A stretch of 6,077 nucleotides of DNA, taken from the NCBI GenBank assembly GCA_003157445.1, contig PMJN01000442.1:1-6077 (forward strand), in the 5' to 3' direction. This DNA comes from Micrococcales bacterium (GTDB lineage Bacteria; Actinomycetota; Actinomycetes; Actinomycetales; Dermatophilaceae). Below, one piece after another: positions 1-6,077 of the stretch. The notes under the pieces are model-generated. The model saw nothing but the letters and a program-made list of their open reading frames with translations. It made no database searches and was not told the origin of the DNA. Position 1 is the stretch's first letter. Each line of letters starts with the position of its first letter. The translations under genes were made by a program, and so were the position numbers.

Positions 1-1
1 G

Positions 2-577
2 AACCTCGGGATTGTCGAACTCCTACGCCGTCGTTGCACCACGATCTACTGCATCGACGGTGGCGGAGACACCCCACCGACCGCCGCGGGACTGGCAGAG
101 GCGATCGCCCTGGCCGAAACCGAGCTCGGGGTCCAGATCGTTCTCAACGACCCGCTTGCGGCCGAACCCGGCGCCGGTCGCCCGCTGGTTCCGGAGGCGA
201 CACTGGCCGGGCTCAATGCGACGCTCACCCGGGAACCGGTCATCACCGGCACGATCCACTACCCGCCAGCCTCCGGGCTCCCCGTCGGCTCGCGGACCGG
301 TGTCATCTATGTCGCCAAGGCACTGCTGTGGCCGAACATGGCCTACTCTCTGCTTTCGTACGCCGCCCAGAACCCGGTATTCCCACACGACTCGACCAGC
401 GACCAGTGGTTCGACGACGACCAGTTCACCGCCTACACACAACTGGGACGAGAGCTCGGCAAGATCGTCAAACGACTCAGAGATCAACCGGTCGTCAACC
501 ATGACGGCCACTTGGTCCAAGACGGCGTCGCTGCGCCGGCGAACTTGCGCGCAGCACCCGGGCACAGTTCCCGCTGA
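2..577 (+). CDS. C-terminal part of a patatin-like phospholipase-type protein (5' end outside window)
   Basis: The reading frame is open from base 2 to a TGA at 575-577, giving the last 191 residues of a protein whose start lies left of the window. The fragment opens with NLGIVELLRRRC (residues 1-12), then a hydrophobic strand ending CIDGGGD (17-23), a GTIHYP strand (83-88), a VIYVAK strand (101-106) and the motif FPHDSTSDQWFDDDQF (127-142). From memory, this order (an 'ENLGLVELLRRRC' type segment, 'IYCIDASGD', then 'NPxFPHxSTxDQxFDxxQFxAYxxLG') is typical of the C-terminal portion of large actinobacterial and cyanobacterial proteins annotated as patatin-like phospholipases. The catalytic GXSXG serine motif would lie upstream and is not visible, so enzymatic activity cannot be judged. 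The last 30 or so residues are low in recognisable motifs. The gene converges on the uronate operon and has no evident link to it. The alternative frames over this stretch lack these motifs. Confidence 0.6.
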   Translation, partial: NLGIVELLRRRCTTIYCIDGGGDTPPTAAGLAEAIALAETELGVQIVLNDPLAAEPGAGRPLVPEATLAGLNATLTREPVITGTIHYPPASGLPVGSRTGVIYVAKALLWPNMAYSLLSYAAQNPVFPHDSTSDQWFDDDQFTAYTQLGRELGKIVKRLRDQPVVNHDGHLVQDGVAAPANLRAAPGHSSR

Positions 578-603
578 TTGATGTTCGTCTGGGCCATCCT
601 GTG

Positions 604-638
604 CCCGCATCGGCGCGTTCATTACGCGCCGATGCGGG
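604..638. terminator. Perfect 15-bp hairpin between convergent genes, probable bidirectional terminator
   Basis: Bases 604-618 and 624-638 are exact reverse complements, separated by a 5-nt loop (tcatt). The stem is GC-rich. It lies 26 bp after the stop of the patatin-like gene and 25 bp beyond the stop of uxuA, which ends from the other side. That placement is what a shared terminator for two convergent transcripts would have. Neither side has a clear T tract, so it is not a textbook E. coli-type terminator. GC-rich stems without a U tail are common at gene ends in actinobacteria. The termination role is inferred from position and structure. Confidence 0.75.
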
Positions 639-663
639 ACTGAGGCCACCGTGGGCGCATGGT

Positions 664-1839
664 TCAACCTCCCAGCCGGCGCACGGCGAGCTCGATGCCT
701 CGAAGTTCGGCCAGTCCCTTGAGTCGGCCTATCAATGAATAGCCGGGTTTGGACTCCCGGTGCTGGTCGTCCAGTAGCTGGTGCCCATGGTCTGGGCGCA
801 TCGGGATCCTGGGGCCACCCTCGCGCTCGCGACGACGCTCCTCGGCCACCAGTGCCCCGATCACACCCACCATGTCCACGTCCCCCCCGGTGTGGTCGGC
901 CTCGTGGAAGCTGGCCGGGTTCTGCTCACGCTGGGTCGAGCGCAGATGGGCGAAGTAGATCCGTGGGGCAAAGTGCTGGGCCATGGCCACCAGGTCGTTG
1001 TCGGCCCGCACCCCCAACGAACCGGCGCAGAAGGTCAGCCCGTTCGCCGCGCTGGGCGCCTGGTCAAGCAACCACTGGAGGTCGGCGCGCGTGGAGGCGA
1101 CCCGTGCCAGACCCAGTAACGGGCGCGGCGGGTCGTCGGGATGGATGGCCATCCGGACCCCGGCCTCCTGCGCCACCGGCATCACCGCGCGCAGGAAGTA
1201 CCCGAGGTTCTCCCGCAGCCGGGCCGCGTCGATGTCGGCGTAGCTCGCCAGCATCTGGCGCAGGGAGTCCAGGGTGTACGCCTCCTGCGAGCCCGGCAGC
1301 CCAGCGATGATGGTGGCCGTAAGCAGCTCGCGACCTGCGTGCGAAAGGTCGTAGTAGTACCTGCGGGCACGAGCGATGCCCACTTGGTCGTAGTCGGCGC
1401 CCGCCCCTGCTCGGGCCAGAATGAACAGGTCGAAGGCGGCGAACGCGTCCTGGTCGAAGCGCAGCGACCAGCTGCCGTCAGGCAGAACGTATCTCAGGTC
1501 GGTGCGTGTCCAGTCCAGCACTGGCATGAAGTTGTAGCAGACGGTGTCGATACCGTTGGCGCCCAGATTGGCCAGGCTCTCTTGGTATGCCGCGATCCAC
1601 TGGTCACGCAACGGGCCGCCGCGCTTGATGTCCTCATGCACAGGCACGCTCTCCACCACCGACCAGCTCAGACCCGATGCCTGGATCGCCTCTTTGCGCT
1701 GCGCTATGGCCGCCACCGTCCACGGCTCCCCGTTGGGTACCTCGTGCAGTGCGGTCACGACCCCGGTTGCCCCGCTCTGCCTGATGTCGGCCAGAGTGAT
1801 CGGGTCATTCGGGCCGAACCATCGCCATGTCTGTTCCAT
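664..1839 (-). CDS. uxuA: Mannonate dehydratase
   Basis: This cytoplasmic enzyme removes water from D-mannonate to give 2-keto-3-deoxy-D-gluconate, the third step of glucuronate breakdown. The 391-residue length is close to that of E. coli UxuA (394). The N-terminus [20 protein letters not shown] is nearly the family signature, which also fixes the start. Further landmarks are [15 protein letters not shown] (23-37), [15 protein letters not shown] (101-115), IHPDDPP (232-238), FCAGSLG (270-276), FAHLRS (296-301) and RPDHGH (348-353). His233, Cys271, His298 and Asp350 fit the family's divalent-metal ligands, so the enzyme looks intact. It is the last gene of the uxaC-uxuB-uxuA operon. Its ATG shares one base with the uxuB stop (TGATG) and has no good ribosome binding site of its own, so translational coupling to uxuB is likely. 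The TGA stop is followed by the 604-638 hairpin. Confidence 0.96.
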   Translation of the reverse strand: MEQTWRWFGPNDPITLADIRQSGATGVVTALHEVPNGEPWTVAAIAQRKEAIQASGLSWSVVESVPVHEDIKRGGPLRDQWIAAYQESLANLGANGIDTVCYNFMPVLDWTRTDLRYVLPDGSWSLRFDQDAFAAFDLFILARAGAGADYDQVGIARARRYYYDLSHAGRELLTATIIAGLPGSQEAYTLDSLRQMLASYADIDAARLRENLGYFLRAVMPVAQEAGVRMAIHPDDPPRPLLGLARVASTRADLQWLLDQAPSAANGLTFCAGSLGVRADNDLVAMAQHFAPRIYFAHLRSTQREQNPASFHEADHTGGDVDMVGVIGALVAEERRREREGGPRIPMRPDHGHQLLDDQHRESKPGYSLIGRLKGLAELRGIELAVRRLGG

Positions 1840-3212
1840 CAGGACTGCCCGAGTTCTCGCACTTGGGCCAGGACCGCAGCTACCACGGCATCATCGGCGG
1901 CCAGGTCGGGATCCAGCCCCTTGAGCACGAGGCATACGGCTTCGGGCAGTGGTCCCGAGGCGAACTCGACAAACTCGGCGGCCCGGGCATCGGTAACCTT
2001 GGCACCGCTTCCCCGCAGGTGGCACACCCAGGCTGCAACCGGCCGGGTGACCCCGGAGGGAAGCCGCCCCGCCGCGCGTTCGGCGCGCAGGGTGGGCAGC
2101 ACACGGATGGGCAGCTTCTGGGAACCATCCCAGGCAATCTGGTCGAGGCGGTGGCGCATCCCAGGATTGGCGAAACGCTCGGTCAGCGCCGCCCGATAAG
2201 CCTCGTTATCGGCGGCGGGCAGGCTTAGGTGCCGCGACGCCGCTTCCCACCACTGGTGTAGCCACGCCACGCAGGTCGGGTCGCCCATGGCGTCCGCTAC
2301 GGTCACGTGCCCCCGGATGGGGCCCGCATAGGCGAGCATCGAGTGGGCCCCGTTCAGCAACGAGAGCTTGCGCTGCTCGAACGGCGCAACGTCGGCGGTG
2401 AAGGTCACACCGGCGTCCTGCCAGCGCGGCCGGCCGGCGGCGAACTCACCGCCGATCACCCACTCGCTAAAGGGTTCGGTGACCACCGCGGCCCGGTCAC
2501 CGAACCCGCTCTGGGCTGCGGCACCTGCGATGTCCGCGGCCGTGGGCACGGGGGTGATCCGGTCCACCATCGTGGTCACGCAAGCCACGTTTGCGCCAAT
2601 CCAGGCGACCAACAACGGATCGACCAGCTCGGCGAGATCGTTGATGACGCGGGCGAGCGCGGCCCCGTTCTGCGGGAGGTTGTCGCAAGGCAGCATCGTC
2701 AACGGTCCGGCCCCGGCCGCGCGGCGAGCCGCCAAGCCCGCCACCAGCCTGCCCGGAGCCGTGTGCACAGGCGCGGACAAGTCACCTCGCAGTGCGCTGA
2801 CATCGGCCCTGATCGCGGGCCGCTCGGCGTCCAGGCCCCCGCCGGCGCCGCGCAGGTACCCGGCCTCGGTGACAGTCGTGGTCACGACCTGGACCGCCGG
2901 GTCAGCGAAGTAGCCGAGCCAGACCCCGTGCTCGAGCGCGGCGTGGACCGCCGCGACGCTGTTGACCACCTCGCAGCGATCACCGTCGATGCCCCTGGTG
3001 ACCAGCGTGTACAGGCCATCCTGCGCCCGCAGCGCGGCCAGGACGGCGTTGGATCGCTCTGAGCCGCGCCCCGTGAAGGCAGCGATGCCCCAATCGGCCG
3101 CGTCCGGGGCATGGGTGGAGTACCAGGCCTGGTGGGCGCGAAAGAAGTTGCCCAGCCCCAGATGGACATGACGCACGGGGGGCGCTGCCACGGTCCTGTG
3201 GAGCTCTTTCAC
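1839..3212 (-). CDS. uxuB: D-mannonate oxidoreductase (fructuronate reductase), mannitol dehydrogenase family
   Basis: The predicted reaction is NADH-dependent reduction of D-fructuronate to D-mannonate in the cytoplasm. The 457 residues carry the long-chain mannitol dehydrogenase family marks: an N-terminal nucleotide-binding segment [14 protein letters not shown] (17-30), [10 protein letters not shown] (174-183), TTMVDRITP (213-221), EPFSEWVI (246-253), and [16 protein letters not shown] (282-297). The last contains the family's catalytic pattern, Lys282, Asn287 and His290. Motifs alone do not separate fructuronate reductase from mannitol, arabinitol or tagaturonate dehydrogenases. The assignment rests on its place between uxaC and uxuA, where exactly this step is needed. 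The start is GTG at 3212, overlapping the uxaC stop as GTGA. A GGAGG at 3223-3227, 10 nt upstream inside uxaC, supports that start, and there is no nearby in-frame ATG. Confidence 0.92.
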   Translation of the reverse strand: MKELHRTVAAPPVRHVHLGLGNFFRAHQAWYSTHAPDAADWGIAAFTGRGSERSNAVLAALRAQDGLYTLVTRGIDGDRCEVVNSVAAVHAALEHGVWLGYFADPAVQVVTTTVTEAGYLRGAGGGLDAERPAIRADVSALRGDLSAPVHTAPGRLVAGLAARRAAGAGPLTMLPCDNLPQNGAALARVINDLAELVDPLLVAWIGANVACVTTMVDRITPVPTAADIAGAAAQSGFGDRAAVVTEPFSEWVIGGEFAAGRPRWQDAGVTFTADVAPFEQRKLSLLNGAHSMLAYAGPIRGHVTVADAMGDPTCVAWLHQWWEAASRHLSLPAADNEAYRAALTERFANPGMRHRLDQIAWDGSQKLPIRVLPTLRAERAAGRLPSGVTRPVAAWVCHLRGSGAKVTDARAAEFVEFASGPLPEAVCLVLKGLDPDLAADDAVVAAVLAQVRELGQS

Positions 3213-4639
3213 AGTTTGAAGACCTCCGCAGGGCGACCAGTCACCAGGTCGACCGCCGTTTCCTGGGCCTCGTCTTCGTCGATCCGGTGTTCTGCGACCA
3301 GTTGGGCGAGGTGGCCGCTGTCCAGGCGGCGGGACATGTCATGGCGCGCGGGGATGGAGCAGAACGCACGGGTGTCATCGATGAAGCCCGACGTGCGGGA
3401 GAAGCCGGCGGTGTCGGTCACCGCCGAGCGCCAGCGCCGGACTGCGTCGGGGGCATCCAGGAACCACCAGGGCGCCCCGATGTACACCGACGAGTAGAAG
3501 CCGGCCAGCGGCGCCAGCTCACGTGAGAACACGCTCTCGTCAAGGGTGAAGAGCACCAGGTTCAGGTTGGGGTGCGTGCCGAACCGCTCGAGCAGGGGCC
3601 GCAGCGGATCGGTGAAGTCGCCGCGCAGCGGGATGTCGTGACCGGTATCCGGTCCGAACCTCACATTCGAAGGACCATGGTGACCGCGCCGCACGCCGAT
3701 GTGCAACGTCATGGTCAGGCCGTCTTCGGTCGACATCCGCGCCATCTCCAGCAGCATGTGCCGTCGCAAGGCCACCGCCTCAGGTTCCGTTGCAGAGCCG
3801 GCCCTGGCCGCCCGGTAGATCCGGGTGACCTCGGAGGTCTCCAGCGGAGCTGTTCCCGCATCCGTGTGGGCGTGGTCGGCGGACTTGGCGCCGCGGTCGA
3901 TGAAGTAGCCACGGCGCTGCTCCATCGCGCTCACCCAGCCGGGGTAGGTGCCGGTGTCGACGCCGGTGACCTCGCCCAGACGGGCGATGGCGCCACACCA
4001 GCCGCGCTCGGACGCCTCGAGATACCGATCCGGGCGGAACGTCGGGATCACCCGGCCCGACCAGGTCGGGTCGCCCGTCAGGCCCGCGTGCGCCGAGAGG
4101 TCGTCACACGGGTCGTCGGTCGTGGCGAGCACGGAGATGTTGAAGCGGGTGAACAGCGCCCTTGGCCGATAGGCGTCCTGGGTCAGCCGCCCGGCGAGGT
4201 GGTCGTAGATGGCGTCGGCACTGTCGGCCGAGGGCCGTACTGTGAGGCCGAAGATATCGGCGAGCTCGGACTCCAGCCAGTACCGCACCGGGGTGGCGCG
4301 GAAGACATGCCAGTGCGAGCAGAGCAGACGCCAGGTCTCGCGTGCGGCCTTCTCACTGAGCGGTCCCTGCCCGACCCCAAGCGCGTCCAGCGGAACCCCG
4401 GACGCGTGCAGCAGCCGGGTCACGTAGTGGTCGGGAGTCACGAACAGCTGAGCGGGGTCCCGGAACGGCACGTCGTCCAACAGGATCGCCGGGTCCACGT
4501 GACCGTGCGGGGAGATGATCGGCAGATCCTGCACACTCTCGTAGAGTCGGCGGGCGATGTCACGGACCGAGGGTTCCACGGGCAGGAGCCGGTCCGGGTG
4601 CAAGGCAAGCGGAAACCCTTGGCTCTGCATATCTTTCAT
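3209..4639 (-). CDS. uxaC: Uronate (glucuronate) isomerase
   Basis: This cytoplasmic enzyme isomerises D-glucuronate to D-fructuronate (and usually galacturonate to tagaturonate), the entry step of the pathway. At 476 residues it matches the family (about 470). Visible landmarks are the amidohydrolase-superfamily metal motif in ISPHGHVDP (42-50, His45 and His47), TTDDPCDDL (173-181), RPDRYLE (202-208), SADHAH (253-258), LHIGVRRG (312-319), FGPDTGHD (328-335), APWWFLD (389-395) and DDTRAF (421-426). E. coli UxaC has comparable blocks (TTDDP, a YHIG histidine, FGPD, TDSRSFLSY) but with HCH in place of HGH, so this is a divergent branch of the family. The ATG at 4639 is preceded by AAGAGGA (4644-4650), 4 nt upstream. 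A second in-frame ATG at 4630 lacks such a site. This is the first gene of the operon, so its promoter should lie in the divergent gap to its right. Confidence 0.95.
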   Translation of the reverse strand: MKDMQSQGFPLALHPDRLLPVEPSVRDIARRLYESVQDLPIISPHGHVDPAILLDDVPFRDPAQLFVTPDHYVTRLLHASGVPLDALGVGQGPLSEKAARETWRLLCSHWHVFRATPVRYWLESELADIFGLTVRPSADSADAIYDHLAGRLTQDAYRPRALFTRFNISVLATTDDPCDDLSAHAGLTGDPTWSGRVIPTFRPDRYLEASERGWCGAIARLGEVTGVDTGTYPGWVSAMEQRRGYFIDRGAKSADHAHTDAGTAPLETSEVTRIYRAARAGSATEPEAVALRRHMLLEMARMSTEDGLTMTLHIGVRRGHHGPSNVRFGPDTGHDIPLRGDFTDPLRPLLERFGTHPNLNLVLFTLDESVFSRELAPLAGFYSSVYIGAPWWFLDAPDAVRRWRSAVTDTAGFSRTSGFIDDTRAFCSIPARHDMSRRLDSGHLAQLVAEHRIDEDEAQETAVDLVTGRPAEVFKL

Positions 4640-4688
4640 GTTGTCCTCTTCGCTGGATTAGCCGTAACTGCTGACCAACACGATCATC

Positions 4689-4859
4689 ATGGCTTGGCTG
4701 ACCGGGCTGCTCCTTGCCGGCCTCCCGTGGAAGCTCCTTGCGGTGATGTTCGGCCCTTTCGCCCTGATCTGGGGCCGCGACCCCACCGCTGGCACTGTGA
4801 CCGTGGCTTTGGCGGCGCAAGCCCGGTCCCTCAGGGCCGGGTTAGCCCGCTGGTTGTGA
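4689..4859 (+). pseudogene. Short hydrophobic ORF of 56 codons, possible remnant of a membrane protein gene
   Basis: An ATG at 4689 opens 56 codons ending in TGA at 4857-4859. The frame is open back to a TAA at 4665-4667. The product begins MAWLTGLLLAGLPWKLLAVM and continues FGPFALIWG, so residues 1-29 are almost entirely hydrophobic and would span a membrane. The rest is a short tail containing several arginines. Codon third positions are mostly G or C, as in the real genes around it. There is no Shine-Dalgarno-like sequence before the ATG, so expression as it stands is doubtful. It could be the C-terminal end of a decayed membrane protein, perhaps a lost transporter of this pathway, or a chance ORF in GC-rich DNA. 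I do not recognise a family. Confidence 0.25.
4822..4841. other. GC-rich stem-loop upstream of uxaC
   Basis: Bases 4822-4826 (cccgg) pair with 4837-4841 (ccggg). After one bulged t, 4828-4830 (ccc) pair with 4834-4836 (ggg) around a tca loop, giving 8 GC pairs in 20 nt. On the plus strand it lies inside the end of the short hydrophobic ORF. On the minus strand it would fall in the leader of uxaC or near its promoter. No T tract follows in either direction. It could be an old terminator or may have no function. Confidence 0.25.
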
Positions 4860-5021
4860 CGGTTGGGAACTGTCCGGACCTGTGGTCATAGGTGGAGTCG
4901 GTGCTGGCCGGTAGGTTCGCAGCCGTAAGTATCCGGCAGCGTCTGTAGCGCACGGCTGGGCAGAAGGACGTGCGGGTCGCGCAGTGTTCTCATGGCCAGT
5001 CTGTGTGAAATATCGCGCTGG

Positions 5022-5031
5022 AAACAGGTTT
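5022..5031. promoter_or_regulatory. Short AAAC-AG-GTTT palindrome, candidate operator
   Basis: AAAC at 5022-5025 and GTTT at 5028-5031 form an exact 4-bp inverted repeat around AG, about 100 bp before eda. It has some likeness to the core of the proteobacterial KdgR (IclR family) operator, which has a GAAAC...GTTTC shape. The flanking bases do not continue the symmetry, and a 10-bp palindrome is short enough to occur by chance. Its support is its location between two operons whose shared intermediate is KDG. Confidence 0.2.
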
Positions 5032-5077
5032 GGTTATCGCCTGCCAGAGCTGAACGTACAGCCTTCCACCCACAGAC

Positions 5078-5092
5078 GGAGGAATTTCCTCC
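5078..5092. promoter_or_regulatory. Perfect 15-bp palindrome GGAGGAA-T-TTCCTCC, candidate operator of eda-kdgK
   Basis: GGAGGAA (5078-5084) and TTCCTCC (5086-5092) are exact reverse complements around a single central T. The centre is 47 bp before the eda ATG, a typical position for a repressor site overlapping or following the promoter. A 1-nt centre makes a protein-binding site more likely than an RNA hairpin. The GGAGG half resembles a ribosome binding site, but no start codon follows at a suitable distance. No exact second copy was seen near the start of uxaC. The regulator that would bind it is not in the window. Confidence 0.45.
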
Positions 5093-5131
5093 CGACCGCG
5101 AACAACCGGGTTTGCACCTAGGAGTGAGCCG

Positions 5132-5794
5132 ATGAACCTTCTGCCAGCCCTCAGCGCCACCGATGTCCTTGCCAGCCTGACCGCCGCACGTCTGGTTCCG
5201 GTAGTAGTACTGGATGACGTCGCCGACGCCGACGGGCTCGCTGGTGCGCTGGTCGCCGGTGGCCTGCCTGTTGCGGAGGTGACGTTCCGGACCGCCGCCG
5301 CCCAGGACTCGATCCGTGCAATGGCCGCCCGCGGCGACATCCTGGTCGGCGCCGGCACTGTGCTCACCCCCGACCAGGTCGACCAGGCCGTGGCCGCCGG
5401 TGCCAGGTTCGTGGTCTCACCGGGTCTGTCCCGCACCGTCGTGGAGCGCTGCGGCGAGCACGGCGTGCTCGCCCTGCCCGGCGCCGTCACCGCGACCGAG
5501 GTCCAGGCAGCCCTGGAGCTCGGGTTGACCACCGTCAAGTTCTTCCCGGCCGGGACCTCCGGTGGCCCTGCCGCGATCGCCGCCCTTGCCGCCCCGTTCG
5601 CCGCCGTCAAGTTCGTACCCACCGGCGGAGTCGGGCCCGCGAACCTGGCCGACTACCTGGCCATCCCCGCGGTCGCGGCCGTGGGTGGCTCGTGGATGGT
5701 TCCGCGCAGGGCCGTCAAGGAGGGCGACTTCGCCGGCATTCGGCAGCTCACCGCCGACGCCGTCGCACTTGCTGCGGGCCTGGCGAACAGCTGA
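5132..5794 (+). CDS. eda: 2-keto-3-deoxy-6-phosphogluconate (KDPG) aldolase
   Basis: This class I aldolase of the cytoplasm splits KDPG into pyruvate and glyceraldehyde-3-phosphate, the last step linking uronate breakdown (and the Entner-Doudoroff route) to glycolysis. The 220 residues fit the family (E. coli Eda 213). The landmarks occur in the expected order along a TIM barrel: VAEVTFRT (47-54, with Glu49 and Arg53 matching the catalytic Glu and the substrate-binding Arg), VGAGTVLT (72-79), FVVSPG (93-98), LPGAVT (115-120), TVKFFPA (134-140, Lys136 being the Schiff-base lysine), FVPTGGV (161-167) and VGGSW (184-188). All key residues are present. The ATG has a good ribosome binding site, TAGGAG at 5119-5124, 7 nt upstream. 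The PfkB kinase gene follows 46 bp later with no terminator between, so the two probably form one transcript, divergent from uxaC-uxuB-uxuA. Some homologues also act on 2-keto-4-hydroxyglutarate. Confidence 0.95.
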   Translation: MNLLPALSATDVLASLTAARLVPVVVLDDVADADGLAGALVAGGLPVAEVTFRTAAAQDSIRAMAARGDILVGAGTVLTPDQVDQAVAAGARFVVSPGLSRTVVERCGEHGVLALPGAVTATEVQAALELGLTTVKFFPAGTSGGPAAIAALAAPFAAVKFVPTGGVGPANLADYLAIPAVAAVGGSWMVPRRAVKEGDFAGIRQLTADAVALAAGLANS

Positions 5795-5840
5795 GCTTGC
5801 CCCGCACCCGCCAACCGAACCACCGAGCAAGGAGCAAACG

Positions 5841-6077
5841 ATGCCTGAGCTGAACATCCGACCCGCATCGGAGTGCCGCTACGACGCGGTGTCCCTAGGT
5901 GAGGTGATGCTGCGCCTGGACCCAGGCGAGGGACGCATCCGCACGGCCAGGTCCTTCCGTGCCTGGGAGGGCGGCGGGGAGTACAACGTCGCCCGAGGCC
6001 TGCGCAGGGCATTCGGCCTACGCACCGGCATCGTCACGGCGCTGGCGGACAACGAGATCGGCCGCCTCGTGGAGGAC
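5841..6077 (+). CDS. kdgK: PfkB-family sugar kinase, probable 2-keto-3-deoxygluconate kinase (N-terminal part)
   Basis: The expected role is ATP-dependent phosphorylation of KDG to KDPG, the step between UxuA and Eda. Only the first 79 codons are in the window; the frame runs open off the right edge. After a short leader, AVSLGEVMLRLDPGEGRIR (16-34) gives the first strand of the PfkB (ribokinase-like) fold, with the substrate-side 'GE' at 20-21. WEGGGEYNVARGLRRAFGL (42-60) is the family's GG-x-x-x-N-x-A type substrate-binding segment, followed by TGIVTALADNEIG (62-74). The C-terminal ATP-binding and catalytic Asp motif is beyond the edge. PfkB members differ in substrate, so the KDG assignment rests mainly on context: it follows eda by 46 bp and supplies the only step otherwise missing from the pathway. 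The ATG at 5841 has AAGGAG at 5829-5834, 6 nt upstream, a strong ribosome binding site. Confidence 0.85.
   Translation, partial: MPELNIRPASECRYDAVSLGEVMLRLDPGEGRIRTARSFRAWEGGGEYNVARGLRRAFGLRTGIVTALADNEIGRLVED

Larger units (their letters stand above)
4640..5131. promoter_or_regulatory. Divergent intergenic region between the uxaC and eda operons
   Basis: About 490 bp separate the start of uxaC (leftward) from the start of eda (rightward), so promoters for both operons should lie here. I could not find a convincing -35/-10 pair on either strand. The only AT-richer patch is around 5004-5013. The region holds a short hydrophobic ORF (4689-4859), a GC-rich stem-loop (4822-4841), a 7-bp inverted repeat with a 25-nt gap (4920-4926 and 4952-4958), and two short palindromes close to eda (5022-5031 and 5078-5092). 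No tRNA, riboswitch or transposon end was recognised. The region is long for two divergent catabolic operons. That leaves room for complex control or for the debris of a lost gene. Confidence 0.6.

Noticed and set aside
12..581. 189-codon plus-strand frame starting at base 12
   Set aside because: It is a Ser/Arg/Pro-rich, low-complexity translation in a different frame from the one carrying the patatin-like motifs.
23..667. 214-codon open frame on the minus strand opposite the patatin-like fragment
   Set aside because: The plus frame carries motif-like blocks such as FPHDSTSDQWFD and regular secondary-structure patterning, while the minus frame does not. It would also run through the 15-bp hairpin.
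1141..2199. 352-codon open frame on the plus strand spanning the uxuA-uxuB junction
   Set aside because: It runs antisense across two well-supported genes and has no motif or plausible family.
3572..4891. 439-codon open frame on the plus strand opposite uxaC
   Set aside because: It is antisense to a uronate isomerase with clear family motifs. Its product is rich in Arg, Gly, Val and His, with no recognisable domain, as expected of the complementary frame of a GC-rich gene.
5030..5062. TTGGTT as a -35 box paired with TACAGC as a -10 box for eda
   Set aside because: The spacer would be 21 bp and the -10 match is weak, so I do not call a promoter here.
4640..5131. Possible transposon or insertion sequence remnant in the divergent gap
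   Set aside because: There are no transposase motifs, no convincing terminal inverted repeats and no target duplication. The length of the gap alone is not enough.
4990..5622. 210-codon open frame on the minus strand opposite eda
   Set aside because: It is antisense to eda, whose catalytic residues are all present, and its Ala/Ser/Thr/Arg-rich composition is typical of a shadow frame.

Overview
The window comes from a high-GC bacterium, most likely an actinobacterium. Codon third positions are almost all G or C, one gene starts with GTG, and all five complete stop codons are TGA. I cannot fix the genus. At least 90% of the length is explained by six protein genes, and the central five make one catabolic unit.

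Layout. Positions 2-577 (+) hold the 3' end of a gene that enters from the left edge; it resembles the C-terminal part of actinobacterial patatin-like phospholipase proteins. It converges on the next operon across an 86-bp gap that carries a perfect 15-bp hairpin. Positions 4639 down to 664 (-) are a tight three-gene operon, uxaC-uxuB-uxuA, with 4-nt and 1-nt overlaps. Positions 4640-5131 are a divergent intergenic region of about 490 bp. It holds a short hydrophobic ORF that may be a gene relic, a GC-rich stem-loop and two candidate operator palindromes. Positions 5132-5794 (+) are eda, followed after 46 bp by the first 79 codons of a PfkB-family kinase, probably kdgK, cut by the right edge.

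How the genes work together. UxaC turns D-glucuronate into D-fructuronate, UxuB reduces that to D-mannonate, and UxuA dehydrates it to 2-keto-3-deoxygluconate (KDG). The PfkB kinase phosphorylates KDG to KDPG, and Eda splits KDPG into pyruvate and glyceraldehyde-3-phosphate. The window therefore encodes the whole isomerase (Ashwell) route for glucuronate from free sugar acid to central metabolism. The minus-strand genes lie in reaction order. No uptake system, glucuronidase or regulator lies inside the window; these probably lie beyond the right edge or elsewhere.

I found no mobile element, CRISPR array or RNA gene, and no convincing sign of an undescribed system. The points most worth a second look are the regulatory palindromes and the possible relic between the two operons.
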